A stretch of DNA of 64,000 nucleotides from Flavobacterium branchiarum (GTDB lineage Bacteria; Bacteroidota; Bacteroidia; Flavobacteriales; Flavobacteriaceae), in assembly GCF_030409845.1 (NCBI RefSeq), contig NZ_JAUFQQ010000003.1, positions 1,984,001-2,048,000 of the forward strand, given 5' to 3'. Shown one piece after another: positions 1-7,166 of this stretch (the first letter of the stretch is position 1; every line of letters starts with the position of its first letter). The notes under the pieces are model-generated. The model saw only the letters and a program-made list of their open reading frames with translations. It searched no databases and was not told where the DNA came from. The translations under genes were made by a program, and so were the position numbers.

Positions 1-360
1 AATAGCAACTTCTTTGATTTTGTCCGATAAAATAACAACTTCTGATAATTCATTGATACTTTCTTCAAGAACAAATTGGCTTATTTTATTCGCTATTACA
101 TCTGTGATTTTAATTTTAAATTCGTTGTATCCTACATATGATATAGTTAAAGTATCTCCTAGGTTCTTTTCAGGAATGTAAATTGAAAAAAGACCGTTTT
201 CGTCTGAAATCGTTCCTAAATCTTTGTCCTTAATTCCGATATTTGCAAATTTTATTTTGTTATTATTTTTGTCTAAAATTTGAGCACTTATTTTTGTTTC
301 CTGACCATAAAGGAAATTGATATTTAGTAATACTACGATGATAATTCGATACATTTTCAT
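1..360 (-). CDS. CarboxypepD_reg-like envelope protein, partial (3' end outside window)
   Basis: An open frame of 120 codons starts at the ATG at 360 and runs off the left edge without a stop. It begins with an export signal (MKMYRIIIVVLLNINFLYGQ) and continues with a region typical of the CarboxypepD_reg-like beta-sandwich: an early KISAQ strand, a turn with ISDENGLFSIYIP, and the SYVGYNEFKI strand followed by LSEVVI. In Bacteroidetes this domain is the N-terminal extension of TonB-dependent receptors or of standalone envelope proteins. Only this domain is visible, so the full protein could be either. The next gene on the same strand begins upstream with a gap of about 46 nt, so the two may be cotranscribed. 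Confidence 0.75.
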   Translation of the reverse strand, partial: MKMYRIIIVVLLNINFLYGQETKISAQILDKNNNKIKFANIGIKDKDLGTISDENGLFSIYIPEKNLGDTLTISYVGYNEFKIKITDVIANKISQFVLEESINELSEVVILSDKIKEVAI

Positions 361-406
361 TGTTATTTATGCTCGTTTTGGTTAGCAATATCGTTCGATT
401 TCAGTT

Positions 407-892
407 TTAATCTATTTTCTTCAACAATCTATAATAAATAACGTTTCCTTTTCCATCGTCCAAGCTCATTATTAAATTTCCTTTCTTTAGGAATTTGTTC
501 ACATCCTTTGCGAATAAATTCACACCCCATTTTTCTTCATAATCTTTAATTTCTTTATTATCAATACTTATGAATTGACCGTCTAATTTATAATTTGGAG
601 TTTTTTCAAATGGTAAAGCTGTAAAGATTTCATTTAATTTTTTAGAAGTATAATCATAATCATTGTCAGACATCATAGAATACACTTTTCCATTTTCATA
701 AAATGCAAACCATTGATATTTTTGAGGCCAAGGATCTACTTGATTTATATTTTTAGCATTAGGGATTTCTACTTTCTTCCAAAAACCTAATAATTCTTCT
801 AATTTTGGTGGCCCTCCAGCTTCGGATTTATTTTCTTGCGCATATATTGAAATTGAAAATAAGGTCAATAAAAGCAGCAATGTTTTTTTCAT
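407..892 (-). CDS. small secreted protein of unknown function
   Basis: The protein is 161 aa from the chosen ATG at 892. An upstream in-frame ATG at 913 would add seven residues, but the residues after 892 form a clean signal peptide (MKKTLLLLLTLFSISIYAQ), so the inner start is preferred. The mature part opens with a motif (ELLGFWKKVE) that resembles the first strand of small lipocalin-like domains. It continues with a phrase about YENGKVYSMMSDNDYDY and a closing strand NLIMSLDDGKGNVIYYRL. The lipocalin-like reading rests only on this look, and I do not recognise the family. It lies between the CarboxypepD fragment and a secreted hydrolase, all transcribed leftward. Confidence 0.7.
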   Translation of the reverse strand: MKKTLLLLLTLFSISIYAQENKSEAGGPPKLEELLGFWKKVEIPNAKNINQVDPWPQKYQWFAFYENGKVYSMMSDNDYDYTSKKLNEIFTALPFEKTPNYKLDGQFISIDNKEIKDYEEKWGVNLFAKDVNKFLKKGNLIMSLDDGKGNVIYYRLLKKID

Positions 893-934
893 GTTTGAAT
901 TATTTTTAATCATTTAGGTGTTTAGTTTTTAAAA

Positions 935-1819
935 TTACCGCTTATTATTCAAAGTTTTCTGCTTTATCCATTGAATCGAAATATCAAAAGGTGTTGTATC
1001 ATTGTCAAAAACTGTATTGTGTCCTAATTTAGAAAACAAAGTATATTCGAAAGGTTTGCCTTGAGCTTTCAATGTGTTTAATTGCTCTATACACATCTTT
1101 ACTGGAATCTGAATATCTTTTTCACCAAAAAGCCACAGTCCTGGAATTGAAAGAGTATTAAGAGAGCTTTTGGGATCAGTTGCTGTAAATTGATAACGGT
1201 CTGCATCATTTTTGATATGTTCGCGAGCTGCTGCTTCTGTATTATTTTCCCAATAATTATTATTTCCATTAGTATGAAACTGAAATCGAAGTTGTTCTAG
1301 AGTCGTAATTGTTGGGCAACTAAATAAAACCATAAATTCTATTTGTGGATTTTTCTCTGCTGCAATTGGAATTATCCATCCAGCTTGACTAAAAACAACT
1401 AATCCGATAGGTGTTTTTTTATCTTTTAAATAGGTTCGAAATGTATTTACTGCTGCATTTGCATCTTGAGATAATAAATTGAGATTTGTAGTATCAATAT
1501 TATTAGTACCAACAGTTGGTCCTACATATACGCCGCCAGATTCTCCAACGCCACGTTTATCGTATGTCAATACTGCGATTCCTTCTTTGGCAAGACGTTT
1601 AGCAAACTCCATTTCTCTTTTTACAGGATCAGACCCATGAACAATTACAACTGCTGCAAATGGTTTTTTAGGCGTTAAAATCGAGCCTGCAAGAGTTACG
1701 CCCTCACTTTGAAACTTTACATCTTGAATGGTAAAATCGTCCGATTGAGAAAATACCATTTCTGGTAAGGTTACCAATAACAACAAAAGAAAGAAGTTAG
1801 AAATAAAGGTAATGTTCAT
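935..1819 (-). CDS. secreted alpha/beta hydrolase
   Basis: This 294-aa protein has a signal peptide (residues 1-25, ending MVFSQ) and an alpha/beta-hydrolase fold. HGSD at 61-64 forms the oxyanion region, YDKRGVGESGG lies at 86-96, the nucleophile elbow is FSQAG with S144, the acid is probably D235 (FGEKDIQ) and the base H267 (LGHNT). The residue before the elbow is V rather than the usual G, which is a small departure from GxSxG. Such dienelactone-hydrolase/Hydrolase_4-like proteins act on ester or peptide bonds, and the substrate cannot be told. The gene is the first of a leftward run with the small secreted protein 40 nt downstream. Confidence 0.85.
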   Translation of the reverse strand: MNITFISNFFLLLLLVTLPEMVFSQSDDFTIQDVKFQSEGVTLAGSILTPKKPFAAVVIVHGSDPVKREMEFAKRLAKEGIAVLTYDKRGVGESGGVYVGPTVGTNNIDTTNLNLLSQDANAAVNTFRTYLKDKKTPIGLVVFSQAGWIIPIAAEKNPQIEFMVLFSCPTITTLEQLRFQFHTNGNNNYWENNTEAAAREHIKNDADRYQFTATDPKSSLNTLSIPGLWLFGEKDIQIPVKMCIEQLNTLKAQGKPFEYTLFSKLGHNTVFDNDTTPFDISIQWIKQKTLNNKR

Positions 1820-2373
1820 TTTAGTTTACTGTAAAAATTGCGTTAGATTTTTAATTTTGAATTAACGTTGCTCATAACTTGAATATATGTGAGAAAATTA
1901 CACAAATTCCCTCGTTTTTTGTAGATAAGTATGAAAAAAGCAATACTTTAATCTGAATCAAATGTATTGATAATTCTTTATAACTTATCGAAATGGCTTT
2001 TAATTTGTTAGATATTTTTAGTACTCAAATAAGTGTTAATTGATGGTTTGTTACTAGCCATAACTAATTTGAATCAAGAGTTAAAATAAAATCCTATTAT
2101 TTCTCTGATTAGACCTAACAGGTTTTAAAAACCTGTTAGGTCTTCTTTTGAAACAATTAATTATTTATCTAACAGCTGATTCGCATAATTGAATAATTTA
2201 TTTTTGATTATTCAAAAAAAATGAGAAAGACATTAATACATTTTTAAAATTAATTTTTTACTCTCAAATAATAATTATGAAGGAATTACGCAACTAAATG
2301 AAGGATAATTGAAAACTAAACTGATTAGATAAAAAAAATTCGGATTTCATTTTATAATAATTAATTTTATTTT
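1820..2373. other. intergenic stretch with one palindromic repeat
   Basis: This is about 550 nt of AT-rich DNA. Stop codons are frequent in all frames and I found no coding ORF. The only clear structure is the 33-nt palindrome at 2111-2143, listed separately. Confidence 0.6.
2111..2143. repeat. 33-nt near-perfect palindrome (interspersed repeat type)
   Basis: Two 16-nt arms flank a single central base; the left arm is agacctaacaggtttt and the right arm is its exact reverse complement. The GACCTAACAGGTTTTxAAAACCTGTTAGGTC type of palindrome recurs between genes in Flavobacterium genomes, as I recall it. Only one copy was noticed in this window. As RNA it would fold into a strong hairpin but has no long U tail. 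Confidence 0.75.
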
Positions 2374-2535
2374 CTAAATAGGTAAAGTTTTAAAGCCTTC
2401 CAAAGATCTTTTAGCTGCTCCAATTTTGGTTTGAAACAACTTTTTATCCTTGATATTCGAAGCTACAGTGCTAAATTTGGCTTTAGCATCTTTAGGAATA
2501 TCAATTGTTTTTCTTGTTTCTACTGTTTGTTTCAT
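2374..2535 (-). CDS. 53-aa small protein, antitoxin-like, paralogue of the 2760-2927 product
   Basis: This short ORF has an ATG at 2535 and a TAG at 2374-2376. It starts with MKQTVETRKTIDIPKDAKAK, a beginning very like small Bacteroidetes ribbon-helix-helix or antitoxin proteins that open with a basic KTIDIP strand. The rest is lysine-rich and predicted helical, ending in LEGFKTLPI. It aligns along its length with the 55-aa ORF at 2760-2927 (shared pattern ET.KTI, V.S.IK/LKxK/ExxLF, KI..AK..L). The two probably arose by duplication. No toxin of a known family lies directly beside it; the DUF6934 gene is upstream on the same strand. The gene call rests on the paralogy. Confidence 0.6.
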   Translation of the reverse strand: MKQTVETRKTIDIPKDAKAKFSTVASNIKDKKLFQTKIGAAKRSLEGFKTLPI

Positions 2536-2580
2536 AATTACAACTTTTGTAAGTAAATTTATTCAAATATACATACATAT

Positions 2581-2694
2581 ACGAGGAACAGAAGATCCGA
2601 GCGATTGTGAATCGTCGAAGTAATAGCAACTAGTAGATTGACTAACGAGGAATACTTTGCGTTAGTTTATTGCGGAGATTCTTCGTGCCTCAGA
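2581..2694. repeat. structured intergenic repeat element between two small paralogous ORFs
   Basis: The outer ends form an imperfect inverted repeat: cgaggaacagaagatcc near 2582 against the complement of ggagattcttcgtgcctc near 2674. Inside lies a second stem, actaacg (2641-2647) with cgttagt (2660-2666). The element is richer in G and C than its surroundings. The CGAGGAAC.../...GTGCCTC ends look like the interspersed non-coding elements seen between genes in Flavobacterium, but this is recalled and not checked. Confidence 0.5.
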
Positions 2695-2759
2695 AAGTCA
2701 AGATTGTGGTTAAAAAAAAGTGTACTTTAGTGGTGATTTAACTTTTTTCTCCTATAATT

Positions 2760-2927
2760 TTAAATCTTTTCCAACGGTTCTAAATGCAAATTTTTTAAAA
2801 AATCTTTTGCTGTTTCTATTTTTTTTGGAAACAAAACTCTTTCCTTCAATTTAGAAGAAACTAATGATAAAAGTGCCGTTTCAGATACTTTTATATTCTC
2901 ATAGGTTTTTATATTTTTATTTTGCAT
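2760..2927 (-). CDS. 55-aa small protein, antitoxin-like, paralogue of the 2374-2535 product
   Basis: The ORF has an ATG at 2927 and a TAA at 2760-2762. The product starts MQNKNIKTYENIKVSETALL and carries a central SKLKERVLFPKKIETAKDF stretch, matching in position the helical part of the 53-aa product downstream. It begins 73 nt after the stop of the DUF6934 gene on the same strand, so cotranscription is likely. A basic N-terminal strand followed by helices would fit a small DNA-binding or antitoxin-type partner. That role is inferred from size and context only. No catalytic motif is present. Confidence 0.6.
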   Translation of the reverse strand: MQNKNIKTYENIKVSETALLSLVSSKLKERVLFPKKIETAKDFLKNLHLEPLEKI

Positions 2928-3000
2928 AAGACAAATGTATTACTTTTTTTTCAACAACAACGACATTAAAGTGGTCTTTGTATTTTATATACTCTTCTAG

Positions 3001-3501
3001 TTATGAGTTATTGAACTCATCTTTAAAGCCACCATAGAAGATATACTCTTTAATTAAATCATGATAATTTTTATCTACATATTTCTTGTAAATTCTTAAT
3101 CTTTGATTGAATTTACGACATTTACTATTGATACACTTTTTCGTTGTACAATTTTGTTTGCATTTATGTAGAAATTCGTCTGTACTATCACTTCCTTGAA
3201 TTATAATTTTATCATTAGGGAACATTTCAAAAAACTTAGGAATACTACTTAAAACTGTTTTAAAAACGGGATATACATCACCATTATTAGAGATAGTATC
3301 ATCGACTACTGTATCATTTTCTGAATCATAATTTCCGAAAGCTAAATTATAAATATTGCAATTTTCATGTTTTTGCACGTATTGATAATCTATAATTTTA
3401 ATTATTTTTTTACTGCCTTCACTAATAAAAAAATATCTTAAATATTCATTTTCATCATTTACGCTTTCTGAAATATTATAAGTATTAGAATTTAAATTCA
3501 T
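3001..3501 (-). CDS. DUF6934 family protein with a cysteine-rich insertion
   Basis: This 166-aa cytoplasmic protein resembles the Bacteroidetes DUF6934 family. The central block (NIYNLAFGNYD, followed by VVDDTISNNGD and a VLSSIPKFFEMFP helix, then IIIQGSDSTDEF) is the part usually conserved, where the last strand is the family's KGSTxxR-like segment. Instead of the usual arginine turn it has a cluster CKQNCTTKKCINSKCRKFNQ (about residues 112-131) with four cysteines that could bind a metal. The function of the family is unknown. Two tiny paralogous genes follow on the same strand, which gives the locus the look of a two-component addiction or defence module. That is inference. Confidence 0.65.
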   Translation of the reverse strand: MNLNSNTYNISESVNDENEYLRYFFISEGSKKIIKIIDYQYVQKHENCNIYNLAFGNYDSENDTVVDDTISNNGDVYPVFKTVLSSIPKFFEMFPNDKIIIQGSDSTDEFLHKCKQNCTTKKCINSKCRKFNQRLRIYKKYVDKNYHDLIKEYIFYGGFKDEFNNS

Positions 3502-3792
3502 GTATAATAATTAAATAACAAATATATAAAAAATCTTTAAGTTTAAAATTGAAAAGTAATTTTCTTGTTAATTATAACTTATTAAATTTATTAATTACAG
3601 ATATGTTTTATGAAACTGTTTACGTTAATATTTATTATTATTAATATTTGTTTAGAATAGCTGTGAGAAATCTGAAGTTTTTATGTTGTATTTATTTTTA
3701 TTAACTTAGAGCGAAGTCAGGAAAGATTCATACAGCGCTTAACAAGATCACTTGGTCAAGGGAATTAATATTAGAAACAAACAATTAAAAAT

Positions 3793-4263
3793 ATGGAAAA
3801 ATTAAATCAATTAAAGTCTTATGAAATTGAAATGGATTCTTTATTTAGAGATCTATATGAAGAATTTAATACTACTCCTTTTCTAAAAAGAGTAGATTTA
3901 CCTAAAGTTAGAGGCATATATGTCTTTTATGAAAATAGAGAACCGATTTACGTTGGACGTACAAATAATATTCGTTCAAGAATTCAACTACATACAAGAA
4001 AAAGTTCTGGTAGTGAAAGTGCCAGTTTTGCTTTCAATCTTGCAAAGAAAGAATATCCGAAAAATGAAAAACCAATGAAAAGAAAAGAATTTATGCAAAT
4101 CGACGAATTCAAAGAAATTTTCATAAAACACAAATTAAATTTATCTAACATTGAATATAGATGCATTGCTGTTGAAAATGATATTTTGCAAACAATGTTT
4201 GAGCCTTATCTTGCTTTCAAATTAGGAACATATCCAGCAAACAATACTTTTGAAAATCATTAA
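3793..4263 (+). CDS. GIY-YIG nuclease family protein
   Basis: This 156-aa protein has the GIY-YIG nuclease core. GIYVF lies at 41-45, PIYVGRTNNI at 51-60 (the YIG is YVG here) and the arginine helix R61-R63 follows. A downstream glutamate in FEPYLAFKLGTYP (E137) and the closing asparagine pair N150/N151 complete the catalytic set. Such standalone domains cleave DNA in repair, restriction or mobile-element settings. No partner domain or DNA-binding domain is attached. It sits alone between the DUF6934 region and an XRE regulator, in an accessory-looking stretch. Its substrate cannot be told. Confidence 0.85.
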   Translation: MEKLNQLKSYEIEMDSLFRDLYEEFNTTPFLKRVDLPKVRGIYVFYENREPIYVGRTNNIRSRIQLHTRKSSGSESASFAFNLAKKEYPKNEKPMKRKEFMQIDEFKEIFIKHKLNLSNIEYRCIAVENDILQTMFEPYLAFKLGTYPANNTFENH

Positions 4264-4506
4264 ATTTTAGCTGAATTAATAAAAAAATAAAACCAATCAG
4301 TTCAATCCAATAATAGACAATATCTTGGTAATTTAACTTAATCCTCCAATCGGTATTACTCTTATAAATTTGATTTTTTAATTGGTACTTGTCTGAAAAA
4401 TTGTATTTTTGTCTAATGCACAATTTAGTAACCAATTATTTGTGTTGTACGATATCAAATTCAGCTGTATCATACATAAACGTTACTTTTCTTTATTCTT
4501 AATTAT

Positions 4507-4514
4507 TATCTTTG
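4507..4514 (+). promoter_or_regulatory. Bacteroidetes -7 element of the XRE gene
   Basis: TATCTTTG fits TAnnTTTG and ends only 4 nt before the ATG at 4519. Transcription would therefore start at or beside the start codon, giving a nearly leaderless mRNA. No good TTG -33 box is visible at the right spacing. Confidence 0.5.
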
Positions 4515-4518
4515 AACT

Positions 4519-4926
4519 ATGAGTACACAAATAAAACCGAATCATATAGGACGAAAAATAAGCCGTATTCGTGAACTGAAAGACATGAAACAAGAAGCTT
4601 TAGCACAGGCAATGGGTACAAACCAGCAGGCTGTGTCGATAATAGAAAATAGTGAAGTTGTAGATGAAGCTAAATTAATTGAAGTCGCTAAAGCTTTGGG
4701 CGTAAGCGTTGATGCAATTAAGAATTTTTCGGATGAAGCTGTGTTTAATTACTTTAATAGTTTTTATGACAATAGTCAAGGTACTGTAGGTAATCATCAT
4801 TGCACTTTCAATCCGCTTGATAAATTAATGGAATCTCACGCACAACAAATCCTACTTTTTGAGCGTTTGGTTCAAGCCGAAAAAGATAAAGTTGATTATT
4901 TAGAAAAATTACTAAAAGAGAAATAA
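4519..4926 (+). CDS. XRE-family helix-turn-helix regulator
   Basis: This 135-aa protein has a Cro/C1-type HTH at about residues 10-65 (GRKISRIRELKDMKQEALAQ, then MGTNQQAVSIIE and LGVSVDAIKNF). The C-terminal part (residues 75-135) contains a predicted helix, HAQQILLFERLVQAEKDKVD, likely for dimerisation. It is the common small Bacteroidetes XRE type and probably represses its own or a neighbouring promoter. It stands alone, with a terminator directly after it. The target is unknown. A -7 element lies immediately before the start. Confidence 0.9.
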   Translation: MSTQIKPNHIGRKISRIRELKDMKQEALAQAMGTNQQAVSIIENSEVVDEAKLIEVAKALGVSVDAIKNFSDEAVFNYFNSFYDNSQGTVGNHHCTFNPLDKLMESHAQQILLFERLVQAEKDKVDYLEKLLKEK

Positions 4927-4952
4927 TCTTTTACTGAAATATATTAATTCCA

Positions 4953-4985
4953 AGAGAGAAGCTTTTACAAGTTTCTCTTTTTTTA
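4953..4985 (+). terminator. rho-independent terminator after the XRE gene
   Basis: Stem agagaagctt (4955-4964) pairs with aagtttctct (4969-4978) with one non-canonical pair, followed by a run of seven T. Confidence 0.75.
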
Positions 4986-5104
4986 TATGGTATTGTAATC
5001 TGCATAACGGTTAAAAACCTCATTAATGAATCCTAAATATTGATAAAGAAATAAATAAGCTCTAAAATTGATTTTAATCGAAATCTCTTTTTTATTTTTG
5101 CCAA

Positions 5105-5803
5105 ATGTTAGAAATTCTTTACCAAGACGAATATATTATAGCAATTAATAAACCTAGCGGATTGTTGGTTCATAAATCATTTTATGCCCGCGATGCAAAA
5201 GTTTATGCTATTCAAGAATTACGAAATCAAATAGGAGGGCAGCATGTTTATCCGGTTCATCGGCTAGACCGAAAAACTTCTGGTATCTTGTTATTTACTT
5301 TGGATAAAGAAGTTCTGAAAATTATGAATGATCGTTTTGCTACTCGCGAAGTCGAAAAAAAATATTTAGCAATTTTACGTGGTTGGTCACCCGAGGAACT
5401 TACGATAGATTATGATTTAACCAATGATGATGACGTTACACAAAATGCGATAACATACTTTCATCGGTTGCAAAATACCGAAATTGAGTTAGAATTTAAC
5501 AATAAACCAACTTCACGTTATTGTTTAGTAGAAGCAATTCCCGAAACTGGACGTATGCACCAATTGCGTAAACATTTTAAACATATTTTTCATCCCATTT
5601 TAGGAAGCCGTCCACATGGTTGCAACAAACAAAATAAATTGTGGTTAGAAAACTTTGAGCTGAAAGGTATGATGCTTCATGCACATCAGTTGATTTTTAA
5701 TCATCCGATAACAAATGAAAAAGTGATCTTGAATGCTAAGGTTAATGAAGAGTTTAGCAGAGTAGGTACTATTCTTAATTTAGATTTGAGTAAGTATCAA
5801 TAG
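5105..5803 (+). CDS. truC: tRNA pseudouridine synthase C-like (RluA family)
   Basis: This 232-aa RluA-family pseudouridine synthase carries the catalytic motif HRLDRKTSG at 52-60, with D55 as the nucleophilic aspartate, after the opening ILYQDEYIIAINKPSGLLVH that matches TruC closely. Other family features are the KKYLAILRGW strand and the GRMHQLRKHFKHIFHPILG block that closes the active site. E. coli TruC modifies U65 in tRNA and is about 260 aa; this one lacks an S4 domain, as expected. The gene is monocistronic here. The TruC assignment over the related RluA and RluD groups is based on the N-terminal and REKR-like sequence match. Confidence 0.85.
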   Translation: MLEILYQDEYIIAINKPSGLLVHKSFYARDAKVYAIQELRNQIGGQHVYPVHRLDRKTSGILLFTLDKEVLKIMNDRFATREVEKKYLAILRGWSPEELTIDYDLTNDDDVTQNAITYFHRLQNTEIELEFNNKPTSRYCLVEAIPETGRMHQLRKHFKHIFHPILGSRPHGCNKQNKLWLENFELKGMMLHAHQLIFNHPITNEKVILNAKVNEEFSRVGTILNLDLSKYQ

Positions 5804-6028
5804 AATTTTGATTTATAAAATGCTAATCATTTATTTGATTGCTTCTGGCTACTTATAATTATGAATCAATAAACTGGACGCTTATCTTTTCATTACTTTT
5901 AGTAAATAGTTTAGATTGACGGATTAAGATAAAAAACAGAAATATTGTGTTATTGCAGCTGTTTAATTAATTATTTTTATAAACTAATTTGTATCGTTTA
6001 CTAGGACGAAAAATTTTAATTACAAATA

Positions 6029-6310
6029 ATGAGGCACATCTATCTTTTTTTAGAGTTTTATAAAAGTACATTATTAGCAAATATGATTCTTTCGTCGTTT
6101 TCGTTACTATTTGCTTTAAAAGCCTCCTCATTTTGTATTGTTTTTTGTTCGTTTGGTCTTATAGCAAGTATTATTTATAACGAGTACTTTTATAGACCAA
6201 TTTTTTATTTTTATTACAATAATAGTTTGTCAAAATCCCTTTTATACTTACTGGTATTCCTATTTAATGTTTTAATTTCAACTATTATTTTGGTTTTATT
6301 TTATGGTTAA
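6029..6310 (+). CDS. 93-aa multi-pass membrane protein linked to an ABC ATPase
   Basis: The protein is almost entirely hydrophobic, with about three membrane segments: SFSLLFALKASSFCIVFCSF, a middle stretch around FYRPIFYFYY, and LLYLLVFLFNVLISTIILVL. Its stop codon overlaps the start of the ABC ATPase gene by 8 nt, so the two are translationally coupled and the proteins probably interact. It is too small for a usual ABC permease, which has five or six segments. It may be a truncated or minimal membrane partner. I do not recognise a family. Confidence 0.75.
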   Translation: MRHIYLFLEFYKSTLLANMILSSFSLLFALKASSFCIVFCSFGLIASIIYNEYFYRPIFYFYYNNSLSKSLLYLLVFLFNVLISTIILVLFYG

Positions 6311-6983
6311 TTGCTTAGAGATTGATAGTATTGTTAAAAATTATGGGAGTAGAATTATCCTTTCAGATATTTTTTTAAAATGTGAGACAGGAGATATTGT
6401 TGGTCTTTTTGGCAGAAATGGCGCAGGGAAATCAACTTTGTTTAAAATAATTTTCGGAACTGAATCTGCAGAACATAAACATTTGAAGATTAATGGCGAA
6501 ATTCATCAAAAACCATATTTAACAAAGAATACGATAAGTTATCTTCCGCAGTTTAATTTTCTTCCGAACAATCTCACTGTAAAAAAAGCAGCTTTACTTT
6601 TTTTAGAAATTACCGCTACTGATTTGTTTTTTACTGACCCATTTATAGAAAAAATTGTATCAAAGAAAATTAATAAACTTTCAGGTGGAGAATTAAGGTA
6701 TTTTGAAATAAAATTGATTCTGGCTCAAAAAAGTAAATTCGTAATTCTAGATGAACCATTTATGGGTTTGTCTCCAATAATTATTGAGGAAGTCAAAAAA
6801 AATATAATCGAATCTTCTAAAACAAAGGGGATAATTATAACAGATCACAGTTTTGCAAATGTTTTAGACATTAGCACAAAAAGATACGTCATTAAAGATG
6901 GAAGGTGCAATTTTTTTCAGCATGAAGATGAATTGATTAAATATGGCTATCTCTCTCGTAACCATTCTAAAATTGAGTATTAG
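6303..6983 (+). CDS. ABC transporter ATP-binding protein (orphan, coupled to a small membrane protein)
   Basis: This 226-aa protein is a complete ABC ATPase: Walker A GRNGAGKST at 37-45, Q-loop around Q83 (YLPQFNF), signature LSGGE at 126-130, Walker B FVILDEPF at 146-153 and H-loop histidine at 182 (IITDHSF). The sequence between Walker A and the signature is short. The overall type is LptB- or LivF-like. A canonical LptB would be longer and sit with Lpt genes, so I do not name it. The only candidate membrane partner is the 93-aa protein overlapping it upstream. No substrate-binding protein is nearby. Confidence 0.9.
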   Translation: MVNCLEIDSIVKNYGSRIILSDIFLKCETGDIVGLFGRNGAGKSTLFKIIFGTESAEHKHLKINGEIHQKPYLTKNTISYLPQFNFLPNNLTVKKAALLFLEITATDLFFTDPFIEKIVSKKINKLSGGELRYFEIKLILAQKSKFVILDEPFMGLSPIIIEEVKKNIIESSKTKGIIITDHSFANVLDISTKRYVIKDGRCNFFQHEDELIKYGYLSRNHSKIEY

Positions 6984-7028
6984 AAGTCATCGTTATTATT
7001 TGTGGAAAGAGGAAAAAATTAGAATCAC

Positions 7029-7061
7029 AAAAAAACAAAGCTCCAGATTTCTCTGAAGCTT
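7029..7061 (-). terminator. terminator for the leftward outer-membrane protein gene
   Basis: Stem aagctccaga (7038-7047) pairs with tctgaagctt (7052-7061) with one G-U pair. On the minus strand it is followed by TTTGTTTTTTT. Confidence 0.7.
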
Positions 7062-7100
7062 ATTTTGGGAATATAATTTATAATAATTTCGAATCTTACT

Positions 7101-7166
7101 TCATTTAAGAAGCATAGATAAAATGCTAAGGATAGCTAAGTACAAAAGATATAATAGCGTTTTCAT
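7101..7166 (-). CDS. 21-codon hydrophobic ORF directly after the receptor stop
   Basis: The ATG at 7164-7166 immediately follows the TAA of the upstream gene with no nucleotide between them. The product is MKTLLYLLYLAILSILSMLLK, a single hydrophobic helix with a basic start and end. It lies before the terminator, so it is on the same mRNA. It may be a membrane micropeptide or chance. No ribosome-binding evidence can be read from the sequence. Confidence 0.25.
   Translation of the reverse strand: MKTLLYLLYLAILSILSMLLK

Noticed and set aside
4217..4435. A 72-codon minus-strand frame after the GIY-YIG gene
   Set aside because: It overlaps the end of the nuclease gene antisense and has no recognisable protein character.
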